Below are positions 22,936 through 33,800 of a stretch of 64,000 nt of DNA, piece by piece. Position numbers and translations under genes: made by a program. A model generated the notes under the pieces. The model ran no database searches. It saw only the letters and a program-made list of their open reading frames with translations, and was not told where the DNA came from. Source of the DNA: Edaphochlamys debaryana (Eukaryota; Chlorophyta; Chlorophyceae; Chlamydomonadales); assembly GCA_016858145.1 (NCBI GenBank), contig JAEHOE010000113.1:310001-374000 (forward strand), read 5' to 3'. Within the stretch, counting starts at the first letter, position 1. Every line of letters starts with the position of its first letter.

Positions 22936-24304
22936 ATGCCCGCCGCCGGCCTTCGCGCCGTGCTCAGGGACGTACTCCATAAATTCCCTAACTTCGTACC
23001 CCGGCTTACGCCTGCACATGGGGCCTGGGCGCGTAAATGTGCCTCAGGCCTTGCGCTGGCCACCGCAGCTCCCGCACCCGACCCCTCAGCCTGACCACAT
23101 TCCCCGCCTTCGTCTGCAACTGCCGCCGGCTGGAAGCCCTCCAGTTCTGCCTGGCCCACCACACCCCGGACTCCCTTGGCATTGACCCCTGGTGCTACGC
23201 CTGGATCGAAGCGCAAATCCGCCTTCAACTATGGCGCCTTTACCCCGCCGCGCCCTACCCGCCACCCCCATCGCCGCCGCTGCCCCCACCGCCCCCGCTG
23301 CCCGCCCCGCGTCCCCTCGCGCCTCCCCACCCCGCCGCCCAGCCCCTTCCTCCTACGCTGCCGCCTCCACGCCCCACCTCGGCAGCGCCCCGCCATCCCA
23401 GCCCCGGGCCGGCCGCCCCCGTGCCACGCCCCGCGGGACAGCCTCGGCCGCCCCCATACACCCATACCCCCCCCCGCCCCCATACCCCCTCCCCCGCCAT
23501 GATTCGCCCCCGCCTGCCGCCCGGGACCCCCGCCAGGGCCGGCGCTGGCTGGTTGAGATCAGCCCCCACTACCTGCGCGATAACAACGCCTTCTTTCCCA
23601 GGGTCTGGCAGGACTACCGCACATTGGAGACCATGCAGCCTCTGCTAGCGTCCTACTCCCCCACCGAGCTGCACCTCGACCCGGCATTCCACGCGTGGGC
23701 CTCGTCCCGCGTAGCCCACCACCTTCGCCACCAGTACCCGGCCGCCCCCGCCCCACCCCCGCCCCCGCCACTGCCGCCACCTCCACAGCCACCGCCGCCG
23801 CCGCCATACGCTCACCTACCATGGAACTCTCCCGGCGCCGGCCCCTCAAGGCCTACCCTCCGCCCGGCCGACCCCGCGCCGCCCGGCCGCTCGGGGCACG
23901 CCCTGCGCATCGTCCGCCCCATGACAGCGCCCTCTTCCCCGCCCCCCGACCCCGCCACGCTGTCCACCACTGCCTCCACCACCCTTCACGGCAACTGGGA
24001 TTTCCCTTCCTTCAGGGGATGGGCTGCGCCGCCCACCACGTCCCTTCGCCCCGCCGCGCACCCCCCGCCCACTCCCCCTCCTCCACTCCCACCACCGCCC
24101 CCGCCCCCGACATCGCCCCCATCCCCGACTACACCCCTTCCCCAGCCTCCGCCTCCCCATCCGCCTCCGCTTCCGCCTCCACCTCCCCCCGCCGCCGCCC
24201 CTCCCGCCCCCGCTTCCGACTCTGCCGCCGCCGCCTCCGCCGCCTCCACCAACGCCCTCGCCTCTGCCGCCGCCGCCGCCGCCTCCGCCTCCCCCACCCA
24301 CGCC

Positions 24305-24337
<33 letters not shown>

Positions 24338-24880
24338 GCCGCCGCCGCCGCCCCCGCCCCCCGTACCTCCGCCTCCCCGGCCCTCCCTCTTCCCTCCCAC
24401 ATAGGTCGCTACACCGCACGGCACGACGCGGACGGCTCGACGACCTGCCCGGCCGTCGGCGGCCCCACCCGCTGGACATCGACCGCGCGCCTGGGCGAAC
24501 TGACGGTTCGGCTCCGTGTTTTCCTGGTTGCCCAGGCGCTCGGGGTCCTGCGGGTTCCACGGGCTCGCCTGGTCCTCGGTTCGGCTGCTGTGGTGTCTGG
24601 GTCTCTGGGTTCCACGGGCTCGCCCGGTCCTCGGTTCCGCTGCTGTGGGGTCTCTGGGTCTCTGGGTTCGGTGCCTCTGGTTTCGGTTCTGCTGTTGCGT
24701 TCTTTGTGTTCTGCTCGGTTCTGCTGGTTTCCGTCTGTTGCTGCTGGTTTCTGCGGGGGCCTTGCTGGGGTTCGCCGCGTTTCGGCTTGGGGTTGGTTCG
24801 GCTCGGCGGGAGAGACGGCCGTACGGTCCCTCTGCCCGGTCCGGGTCGTGCGTCCCGGAGGCCGGGGACGGCCGTAGGCC
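22936..24880 (+). CDS. Doubtful proline-rich gene or pseudogene
   Basis: Product not recognised. Two related modules are visible in different frames. One (about 23090-23260) reads CRRLEALQFCLAHH then YPAAPYPPPP. The other (about 23540-23760) reads YRTLETMQPLLASY then [12 protein letters not shown]. Each is followed by a long Pro/Ala-rich spacer, giving a repeated helix-plus-polyproline layout like wall hydroxyproline-rich proteins. The frame changes between modules (codon starts 0 then 2 mod 3), so introns or frameshifts are needed; I could not fix splice sites. After about 24400 the composition changes and no family signal remains. Start and end are nominal. Confidence 0.25.
24530..24680. 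repeat. Imperfect 65-75-nt repeats
   Basis: Blocks such as GGGTTCCACGGGCTCGCC, then GGTCCTCGGTTC, then GGCTGCTGTGG and GGGTCTCTGGGTT recur two to three times. Coding value is unclear. Confidence 0.7.
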
Positions 24881-27502
24881 CCCTTGCTTGGTCCGGGTCG
24901 CTAGGATGGTGCCCTGGGCTGCGCCGCGTATGGCCGCTCTCCCTGCGTATGGGGTTGCGTTCACTGCCCTCGGCTCGATGACGGCCGTGAGCACAGGCGA
25001 TGTAAGGCCATGCGGTACTTACTATGACCCTTGTGTGCCCCGAGAGCCCCCGCTCACTGCGGACGGTGGGGAGCCACGCTTCATGGCCCGCCGGCTGCTT
25101 TAGTCCCGTTGCACCCCAGCACGCACGCCCCCTGTCTCTGGTCCGCCCCCGTACACGGCATCGCACCGCACCGCACCGGCCCCCCTGGTTCCGCTCGCAC
25201 TTCACATGGTCCGGGTACGGCCGTTTTTGCCCCGCCCCTCTCCTGCCGCGCAGGTGGCCGCACCGGCTACACCACCATAGCCCGAGCCCTAGGTTACCTG
25301 CTAGACACTGGCCGCGCTGGCCTTCACCGTCCGCCTGTTCACCCCGCTGGCATGCTCTCAAGTCTTCGGGCGCTCACCCTCTGCCCTTCCGTCTCTGGGA
25401 CAACACCTTCACTACCCACAGGTTCGGCTCCGTGGGACGTGGGGACGCTTAGGCCTCCGTGGGCGCGCTTCTCGCGAACGGGCTCGGGCGATGGCGGGCC
25501 AGGAGCGGAGGACGCACAGCAGCGGCGCACAGGTAAACGGCGAGGTAAGCGGGGCTTCTCGGGGCTTTCCTTCGGTGGAGCCGGCTCGCCAGCCCCTCTC
25601 GGTGCACCGACGCGCGGAGCAGCCCCGGTTACTCTAGGCGGGACTTTCAGCCTGGAAGCCGCTTTCGGCGACCAGGTACCCCGTTCACAGGCACGGGCAT
25701 TCTGCGTCGGCCAACATCATGCGACGCCAACACCGCGGCACTACGCCCCGTTGTGTATAATAACCCGACCCCTCAGTGCCCTCACGTCCTGCACGGCTGC
25801 ACCTGCCCCATACTGTCGCCCCGGGGTGTGGCTTCCGCCGTTATCTGAAATGCCCTGTGCACGCACCCCTGCCGCACGCCTGCAAGTGGGGCTCAGGTCG
25901 TACAAGTGGGGCTCAGCAATCGTGTTGGCCCGGGCGGACTTGTGCAGCGGAGCACCTGTCCTCCTGCACCTGCCCCACACCGTCTCTTGCGCTAGATCGA
26001 CCTTCCTTCCGAGACTGTGTTGGATGAGCGTCAGCCGTCAAAGCGTGCCGCCGCCTTCATACTGCCCCGCCTAACTTGGCCCTGGTCCGGTCCGGTCTGG
26101 CCGACATGGCCGTGTGTGTGACCTTGATAGGTTTGCCCTGAACTGTAGCAGACACGCTCCCCGCCTCAAGGATACGGAGGCGATGACGCACGAGAGTGGG
26201 GTTCCTGTCAAGTCTAGACCTGCCTTGCCTAGACGCATCTACTACATGAACCCTCAACCCTAAGAACCGACCTGGCCCCCTGCCCCCAATCCACCTCAAG
26301 CGACCTTCGCTTCGTTGGTGCTTCTACCCCCAATCCACGTCTGATGAATGTGACGATCTGAGACTTCATAGGCGACCGCCCGAAGCTCCCCTGGCCCGAA
26401 GACCCACATCCCTGCGCCACTTGCCACACCACTTACCTAAGATGATGGCACAGCCTCAAGACCCAAGAACCTGAGGCCACAGATCGGGGAAGCTCCGCCG
26501 CTTCACTGATTCCTTCAAGTTACATTGGGCCCATGCGTCCCTCTCATCAGCTCAAGCGGCTCCGCACGAGCACGGGCATAGGCCGGGAGCTCACGGCGCC
26601 CTGAATCGCCCACTCTCACCCACACCGCATAGCCCCCGTCGCCCTCAATCCCAGGGCGAGCCATACGACGGCGCTACGGTCTCTGCTCAAACAGGCGAAG
26701 GCCTAGTCGTCGATCACACTCTCTCTCGGGCACCCACACTCTCGGGCCACTATAGCAAAAAAGATCTCACGAAAACCGGGCTCAACGGGCTAAAGCCGAG
26801 ACCACGCCAGCCCAACCGCCAACGTACGAAACCGACGCACTGGTACGACCCAACTACCAGCAATGTGTACTGCCAGCAATGAGATGCTCTCGATACGGTA
26901 CACACGGCTCAACTGCCTCAAACCCTCGACTTTGCTAGCGCCTGCCGGTTGCGTTCAGACGCGATTGCGCCAATCCTGATACGCCGCTCCCTCCCTCCAT
27001 GTCATCACCAGCCTTCCCCCAAGCTCAGCACCTGATCCCTGCGACCACACCACACCACGTGCCTTCTTCCTAGACACGCCGAACCCAGACCACGAGCCGC
27101 AGCGAGGCCTTGCATCTTCCCTCTCAAGTCCCAACGGGTGCACCTCCTCCCTTCATGTAAAGATCTTCACCTCCGCGCATGTCTTCTCAGCCCGCAGACC
27201 GGCCTCCTCGCTGCCCGCAGCCGGCAGTCGCCGCACGGAGCGCGCCCTTGCGGACGCCCAACACTCAACAGGGCTGGCCCGGTGCGTAACCGGACCCAAA
27301 GCCCCCGTCAGGCCTATTTGCTCCCCTCCACCCCCCCCTTCGAGCCCCCCGCCAGGCCCCCTCCCTCCACCCGCACTTTCACGAGCAGCCTCCCTCCGCC
27401 ACCACCCCTCCGCCCCAGGCGCGTGTGAACGCAATACCGAGGAAGCCAGGGGTCGGCATGCCTACAACACCACACATCCCTCAGCAGCCCCGCCCCTGCG
27501 CC
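24881..27502. other. No gene recognised (about 2.6 kb)
   Basis: Mixed composition, with a distinctly lower-GC portion from about 25.8 to 27.1 kb. A CTGCACCTGCCCCA-type phrase occurs twice (about 25800 and 25968) and AGTGGGGCTCAG twice (about 25884 and 25903). Frames are short and without domain signal. It could be decayed transposable-element sequence; I cannot support a specific class. The last part holds the 3' UTR of the acetyltransferase gene on the minus strand. Confidence 0.35.
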
Positions 27503-30405
27503 TCAGGCGCGCGTGAGCAGCCCTGTCTTCTCCTTCTCGCTCTTCTTGCGCCGCTGGAAGGCCATGCCCCGGATGCCGTCCGGGTCGCGCACGTAGCCCA
27601 GCTTCTCGTACATGGCAACCACCTGCGATTGGGCCGGTTGGTGCGGCGGTTGGCGGGGCGGTTGGGGTGGTGGTTGCAGTGGTAGTTGGGAGGCGCTCCG
27701 CCGCCCGCCTGCAGCAGATGCAGTTGTGCGCGCTCTGCAACCGTGCCCAACACTTCCACACACCTCTCTGCATCCACACGCAGGTCTGCCTAGCAGTGCC
27801 CTCCCACCCCCCCTGCGGCCCTCGCACCCCCCCCCCCGCCCCCCCAGCTGCCCACCTGCGGCTCGGCGTAGAGGGTGATGGTGGGGATACCGTCCTCCAC
27901 CTGGAGACGGGAGTATGGGGGCTGGGGGGTTTAGGGGACGGGGCTTGAGACGGCGCCCCTCCCCGCAGAAGTGCTGCCCCACCCCCCGTCCCCTCCCCGC
28001 AGAAGTGCCCACCCCCGTGTGTTGCCCCACGCGTCACGCAATTGACACACACGTTTCTCCCCCTCCCCCCGCGGTTCCCCCTGCCCCACCAGCTTCTTGG
28101 TCAGCCGCTCCATCAGCGCCCGCCCCAGCCCTGAGCGCTGGAAGGCGGGGGACACCGCCACGTCCCACACGGTAGCAGAGAGGACGCCGTCAGAGGTGGC
28201 GCGGGCGAAGCCTATCAACTGGCCCTGCAGGGGAGGGACGTGGGGGAGGGGAGGGGAGGCGGGGAGGTGGAGGGGAAGGCGGTGAGGTTGGGTGAGCGGG
28301 GCGTGGGAGGCATGGGTCGTTGCTTGAGCGTACGCATCTGCTTCCGCATGGGCCCTCCTCCGCGCGTCACAGTGGCCCCCGCCTCTGCCACCTGCTAACC
28401 CCCACCACCACCACACACGGACCTGCCGCGCCAGACTGCTACTCGCACAGATGACCCCTGCCCCCGCCCCCGCTCTCCGCCCCCCTTCCCACCTGCCGCG
28501 CCAGCCTGCTCTGCTTAGCCGCCCGCACCCAGATGACGTGGTACGTGTTCTCCAGCGCCACCTTGAGCCGCTCGGGGTCCCGCTTGGGGAAGCCCACCTG
28601 GGGGCGGGACGAGTGGTGGGTTGCGTCAGGCCGTGGCGCCCCGCCCTTCCGTACCCAGATCCTCTTCGCCCGCTCGCCCCCCAAAACCCAAACGCCTCCA
28701 CCCCCTCCCATGTTCCCTCCTCCTACAATCCCCGGCCCCTCCCCTAGTCCCACTCCCCCCGTCCCCCATGCCCCTCCCCCCTCCCCCATGCCCCCCCACC
28801 CACCTACGCTCCAACTCCAGCCCCACCCCACCCCCTCCCTTCCACCCCGCCCCCCCACCTTCTCGAACAGCTCGTTGAGCTCGGGGATGCGAATGCCCTC
28901 GCGCCCCTCAACGAACTGAACGCCTGTGAGGGAGGGATGAGTGGGGGTGTTTGTTGCTGAGCGGGATCGCGCCGATGAGTGGGGGGAAGGGACGGGACGG
29001 GACGGGTGGCGCACAGCGGAATCGCATTGGGCGTCCGCTACCGGTACCTTGCTCTGCCAAACTAGGGTCCCCAACCCGACCCCTCGCCACCCCCCCCCCT
29101 CCGCTCCCCTCTCCTGCCCTCCCCTCAGCCCCTTCCCCACCCACCCACGGACTCCTCGAACTCCGTGTCGGCCCGCGAGATGGGGGGCGGCCGGAGGATG
29201 CCCCCGGCGGCCTCCTGCAGCGGACAGCGGGCGTGTTTTCGGGGGGAGGGGGGAGGTGAGGGTCTGGGCGAGGGCGGAGCGGCGCCCCAAGGCCCTCTCG
29301 GGCGGCCCCCCCCTCTCCCGTCTGATGCCCCCCCCCCCGAGGCTTGAACGGCGTAGCGAGCGAGCGCTTGCGCTTCGGTACCGGCCTTTGCGCCCTTCCC
29401 AGTCCCACAGTCCCGCTCCCGCCGCCCCGCCGGTCCCTAGATCAGTGTGGCAGCCACCCGGTTCGGGGGGTGTCCAGTTTTTCCAACCTTGCCAGCGTAT
29501 TCTTAGGTCATCAAGGAATGCAGCAGAGTTGGACCTAGCCTAGGGCCTAGGGTACGCGAGCCTCATTCCCCGTTCTCCCGGCACTAGATAGGCCCTCGCT
29601 GCTCACACTGTATCGCCGTTGAAAAGGGTACGCCGCAGCGGCAGCCGGGCATCAAGCTACATCGCCCTTGCCCGTTACACACCCTCATCCCATACATACA
29701 CACACCCCTCCTTACCTCGACACGGTGCCCGTACATGGTTTTGTCGGGGCTCATTCCATCGCCGCCGCTGCCTGGGCGCAGACACAGGGACACAGGGCCG
29801 GGCCGGAGAGAGGAGGGATGAGAAAGGCTGGCACAGCCATAGTGCACGGGCCCCACACACGCCCGCTGAAGCTATCGCCTTCGTGCTGGTTTGCTGCGCC
29901 TGAAAGAGGCCTCATGGGACAAACACAAAGACGGGGCACTCAACGGGGGAGGGAGGAGCGCTTGACAGAGTGGCCTGTTCAGCGTGTGTGTGGCTCCCAG
30001 GGTGCCGCACCCACCGCGTGTCTTGGTCACCCTCCCACCACCCCGCCCTCCCCGACACGTGCGGTGCAAATTCGAGGCCAGTTTAGCAGCCTGGTGAGAA
30101 GGCCGCTCCCGTTCGGTGCTAAGGAGAGCCCGTCCTCGGCCCAACGACGACGCGCCCATCCACAAGCCGGCGCCAGCCAGCGCACCTGAGACGGCATAAC
30201 CCACGTAACTAAGACGTGGCTTAGACGCGAGGCTGCTTGGGACCGCTTGAGGGACCGGGCAGGCCGGCGCAGGCCCTCGCAAAGTTGTGGCCGGGCCAGC
30301 AAGCCACGCCGTGGGCGCTCTCCGCGAAGGCCGACGACTGATGAAGCATACCGCTTTGCAGCGCTGGGCGTCCGCTGTGCGCTGGGTGTGGAGCTGGCGC
30401 AGCAT
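27503..30405 (-). CDS. NSI: Plastid GNAT acetyltransferase (NSI/SNAT1/GNAT2-like)
   Basis: Acetyl-CoA dependent N-acetyltransferase. Plant relatives act in the chloroplast on protein lysines/N-termini and on serotonin, and are needed for photosystem state transitions. Exons in gene order: 30405-30186, 29771-29716, 29214-29145, 28923-28859, 28597-28493, 28224-28090, 27900-27856, 27622-27503; 271 aa. The first 73 codons (MLRQLHTQRTADAQRC, rich in R/A/S/P) look like a transit peptide. The conserved core reads IRIPELNELFEK, VGFPKRDPERLKVALENTYH, GQLIGFARATSDG and TVWDVAVSPAFQRSG. The acetyl-CoA loop is QRSGLGRA, and the core ends EKLGYVRDPDGIRGM. The donor of exon 3 (GTGG/GTGGGT) was chosen by phase. 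A lysine-rich tail follows the fold. NSI versus another plastid GNAT needs a tree. Confidence 0.85.
28428..28456 (-). repeat. Duplicate of acetyltransferase exon 5 end plus donor
   Basis: GCGAGTAGCAGTCTGGCGCG then GCAG/GTCCGTG in gene orientation echoes the true exon end (encoding AKQSRLARQ, donor at 28492). It lies about 60 nt into the downstream intron. Confidence 0.75.
28941..28979 (-). repeat. Shared intron motif, acetyltransferase copy
   Basis: The + strand reads GGGGTGTTTGTTGCTGAGCG then GGATCGCGCCGATG. Close relatives lie in LAS1 introns (34007-34040) and the trigger-factor intron (41386-41411). Here it lies just upstream of the acceptor of exon 4 in gene orientation. Confidence 0.8.
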
Positions 30406-30880
30406 CCTTGCTCTCGCGGTCCTAAAGCGCGCTGCTCAGCGGCCCAGCTGCCGCGAGCGCTAAACGGATAGACTACTGCCGCAAAAACAGACCCGCGAGC
30501 AGGTCGAGAATTTAGTGGATATGGGTTGGGCGAGCTCGGCAAGGGCAGCTGGCGACGCACGAGGGCCCTCTGCCCACCCTAATGAGCACCAATATATTGT
30601 GCAGAAACTATACCTCTGCAGGAGCGAGGGTTCTTGCTCTCTGAACCGAGCGGTCGGTGGGCCGATATCGCTCGCCTGCCTCATCCAGGCACCGGCTTGC
30701 ACCCCAAACGCTCAGATTTCGGACCGGCTTTCACTAGAGCAGCTCGACCTGGGCTTTGCTCGTGGGCCGACCCAGGGACCCATCGGAGGCCGTTGAGCAT
30801 CCCAGTCCCTCGCGAACGGCCGCGAACGGTCAGGTTACATAGCTCCCGAGCTCCTAGCTGTCGCATACTTCCCAGGTGGC
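30406..30880. promoter_or_regulatory. Acetyltransferase 5' flank and LAS1 3' end
   Basis: The space between two minus-strand genes. On the minus strand TGTAA, the usual chlorophyte poly(A) signal, lies at 30839-30835, about 42 nt after the LAS1 stop. The rest should hold the acetyltransferase promoter; no defined element was seen. Confidence 0.45.
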
Positions 30881-33800
30881 CTACAACAGGAAGCCCACCA
30901 CGACCCCCAACCCGGCCGGGGCCTCGTCGCCCTCCTCCTGCTGCTGCTCGCCTTCACCTTCACCGTCCCCCTCCTCCTCCCCCGAGCCCGGCCCCGACCC
31001 TGCTCCGCCGCCCCCCTTTTGCCGAAGCAGAGCCCCCAGCAGCCCTCCACCACCGCCCCCCGCCGCCCCCTCCACCCCCTGCCCGCCCCCCTCATCATCA
31101 CCATCCTCCGCGTCCCCGCTGCCGCCCCCTTCAAACCGAGCGAAGTAATCCTCCCCTCCCGCCTCCTCCTCCTCCACCTCCACTTCCTCTTCCTCTACCG
31201 CCCCCTCATCATCCCCCTCCCCAAAGGCGCCTTCCCTCTCCTCCTCATTACCTCCTTCCCCCCGGGCCTTCCCATCCTCCACGCCCCCACGCCGCACGCC
31301 ACCGCCATCTGCGCCACAGGGCCACCCCGCCGCCGGCTGCGCGCCGCCGTACAGCCCGTACGGCTGCGGCGGTGGCGGCGGCGGGCCCTCGAGCGGCGGT
31401 ACGGCACCATTGGGATTGATGGGGCAGGGCAGGCAGCCAATGGCGCAGCGGGACCAACCGCTCACCCGCCGCCACCGCCGCCCGCTGCCGCCGCCACCAA
31501 CCGCTGCACCCGGCCCAACCGCCGCCTCCGCCCCTGGCCGCTGGCTTGGCCCCCCACCCGCCGCCTCGGCCGCGTCCCCTGGCGCCCCGATCTCGTCACC
31601 CCCGTCGGCCGGGGGTGCCGTCTCTGGAGCCTCCGGAGCGGCGGCGGCGGCGGCGGCGTCAGCATCGCGCGGCCGCTTGCCGCCGACCTTGCCGCCGCCG
31701 CCTCTGCCGCTGGCGCCGGTGCGTGCGGCGAGGGCGAGCGCCCGCCGTAGCGCCTCCAGCACCTCCTGGGGGGGGGGCGGGACGGGGGGGGGGGGCGGGA
31801 CGGGGGAGCTTGTTGGGACGGGGCTTGCCGGCTTCAGGGGCCCGAGCTCGGAGGCACGCAAGGGCCTTTACGCGTGAAGGGCTGCTCGTCCCTATGTACA
31901 AAGACTACCAGCCAACTGAGTCACCGTCAGATGTCGCTACCCTAGAAAAAAGGTGCATGCGACATCCAGCTTTTGAGGAAGTGGGCATTCCGGTCGGCTC
32001 GCTAGAGGCCCGGATAAGAAACCCAGGCCCCTCAGCCCGGGGGGCACCTGAGGGCACTTGGTGCTGCTCTGCTCCTCCGCCGGCTCTGCCGCCGCCACCC
32101 CGTCCGCCGGCGCGCCTGCCGCCGGCTCCGCCACCGCCGCCGCCCCCGCCTCCCTGAGCAGGGCCGCCACGACCTCAGCCCCCAGCAGTCCGTCAGGCTC
32201 GGGGTCGCCGCCGCCGCCGCCGCCGCCGCTGTCGACGCCGCCGCCAGCGCCCCCGCCGCCGCCGCCGCCACCGCCGGTCTGCTGGCTCCTGGACGAGTTG
32301 GCGGCGGCCGCCGCTGCTGCCGCCGCGGCGGCTGCGGCGGCGGCGGCTTTCCGGGCCGCCTTGTTGCCGCCGCCGCCGCCGCCGCCGCTGCAGGTCGGGT
32401 TGGGGCCGCCGGCGCGCGGAGACCTCGGGCCGCCCTGCGCCTGAAGTCAGGTGGGGCGGGGCGGGGAGCAATACCGTGAGCTGCCCGCCTGGCCACTCTC
32501 ATCTGCCCCTCTCCTTTCCCTGCAAAATCTTTCCCAGACTCCTGCGCATGTATGCCAAGCCCAATTGCATGCCATCCGCACTTCTGCCCCTTCTGCCATA
32601 CCACCATCACTCGGCAACCCTCACTTCCCACCCCACCCCCACTCTTCTCTGCCTCTCCCCACCTGCGCTTGAGGCACCGCCAGCGCCTCCGCCGGGAGCA
32701 GCCGCAGCGCCCACCGCACGCACGCCTCCCGCCGCCGTGCCGCCTCCGCCGCCGCCGCCGCCGCCGCCTGCTGATCCCTGGGCCCCTGCGGCCCCGCCAG
32801 CGGCCCCGCCCAGCCGCCCCCGGCGTCCTCCCTTGGACCCTCCCGGGGGTCCTCCCAGGGGGCCGGCGGTCGGACCAGGGCTCTAACCGCAGCCTAAGGG
32901 GGAAAGCAGGGGTCAAGGGAGGGTGTTTGACGCTAAGCGGGAGAGCGGGCGGAAGAGAAGGGTCAAAGTAGGGGGCGGGAGACTTGAGGGGTGGAGAAGC
33001 AGACAAGCGTACTTGCAACCACAGACCCGGGATTGCAAATTGGCCGCGAGATAACCGCGCCGAGCGCAGCTGTGGATCTTACTGACCGGTTCCCACCCCT
33101 CACCCGCCACCGCGCCGGGCATCGCTCGGTCCTTGGCAGCTCCCCCTGCGGCTCCTGCCAGCTCCCCTGTCTCCTCGCGCTCACTGTCTTCACTCCCTCC
33201 TTCGCATCGCCCCCTTTCCCGTCTCCCTCCCCCCCGCCCTCACCTGCAGCGCGAGCGCCCTCAGCCGCGGGTACCACCGGAGGAGCTGTCGCATGGCTGG
33301 GGGGGGGGGGGGGGGGGGGGGGGAGAGGGGGGAGGGGGGGGAGGGGGTGTTTGAAGCTGATAAGCGGGAGAGCGTCGAATGGTTAGGGGGGGTTGGGGGA
33401 ATGAAAGGAGGTGGGTGGAGAGCGAGGGCGGATGGGGGGCGGGAGCATCGGTGCAGCATCGGGGGGCAGTACAACCGCGGCTCTGGGGCAGAAGCAGGTG
33501 AGCGCAGCCTCGCTCCGCCGCACAGGTCCGAGACATGCCTCTGCGACACGTGTCCCCTTCGTGTTTGGATGAGCTCTACCCAGAGTCACTGGAGCAAAGC
33601 CTTCTCTGGGGTGACTGGGACAGGGCCTCAACTCTGCCCCGCCTCATTCCGCCGCACAGGTCTGGAACAAGTTGCGCTTTTGCAAAAATGCGGCCCCTCG
33701 CCCTGTCGCACACCCTCACCCCCGCCCCCGCGGCCCCCCGAGGGGCTCACCCGAGCGCCAGGCCTTCTCCTCCGCCTGCCCGGTCCGCCCCTGCCCCTGC

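Noticed and set aside
23846..25361. Long minus-strand frames over the proline-rich region
   Set aside because: Poly-Gly and Arg-rich mirror images of the proline codons on the other strand.
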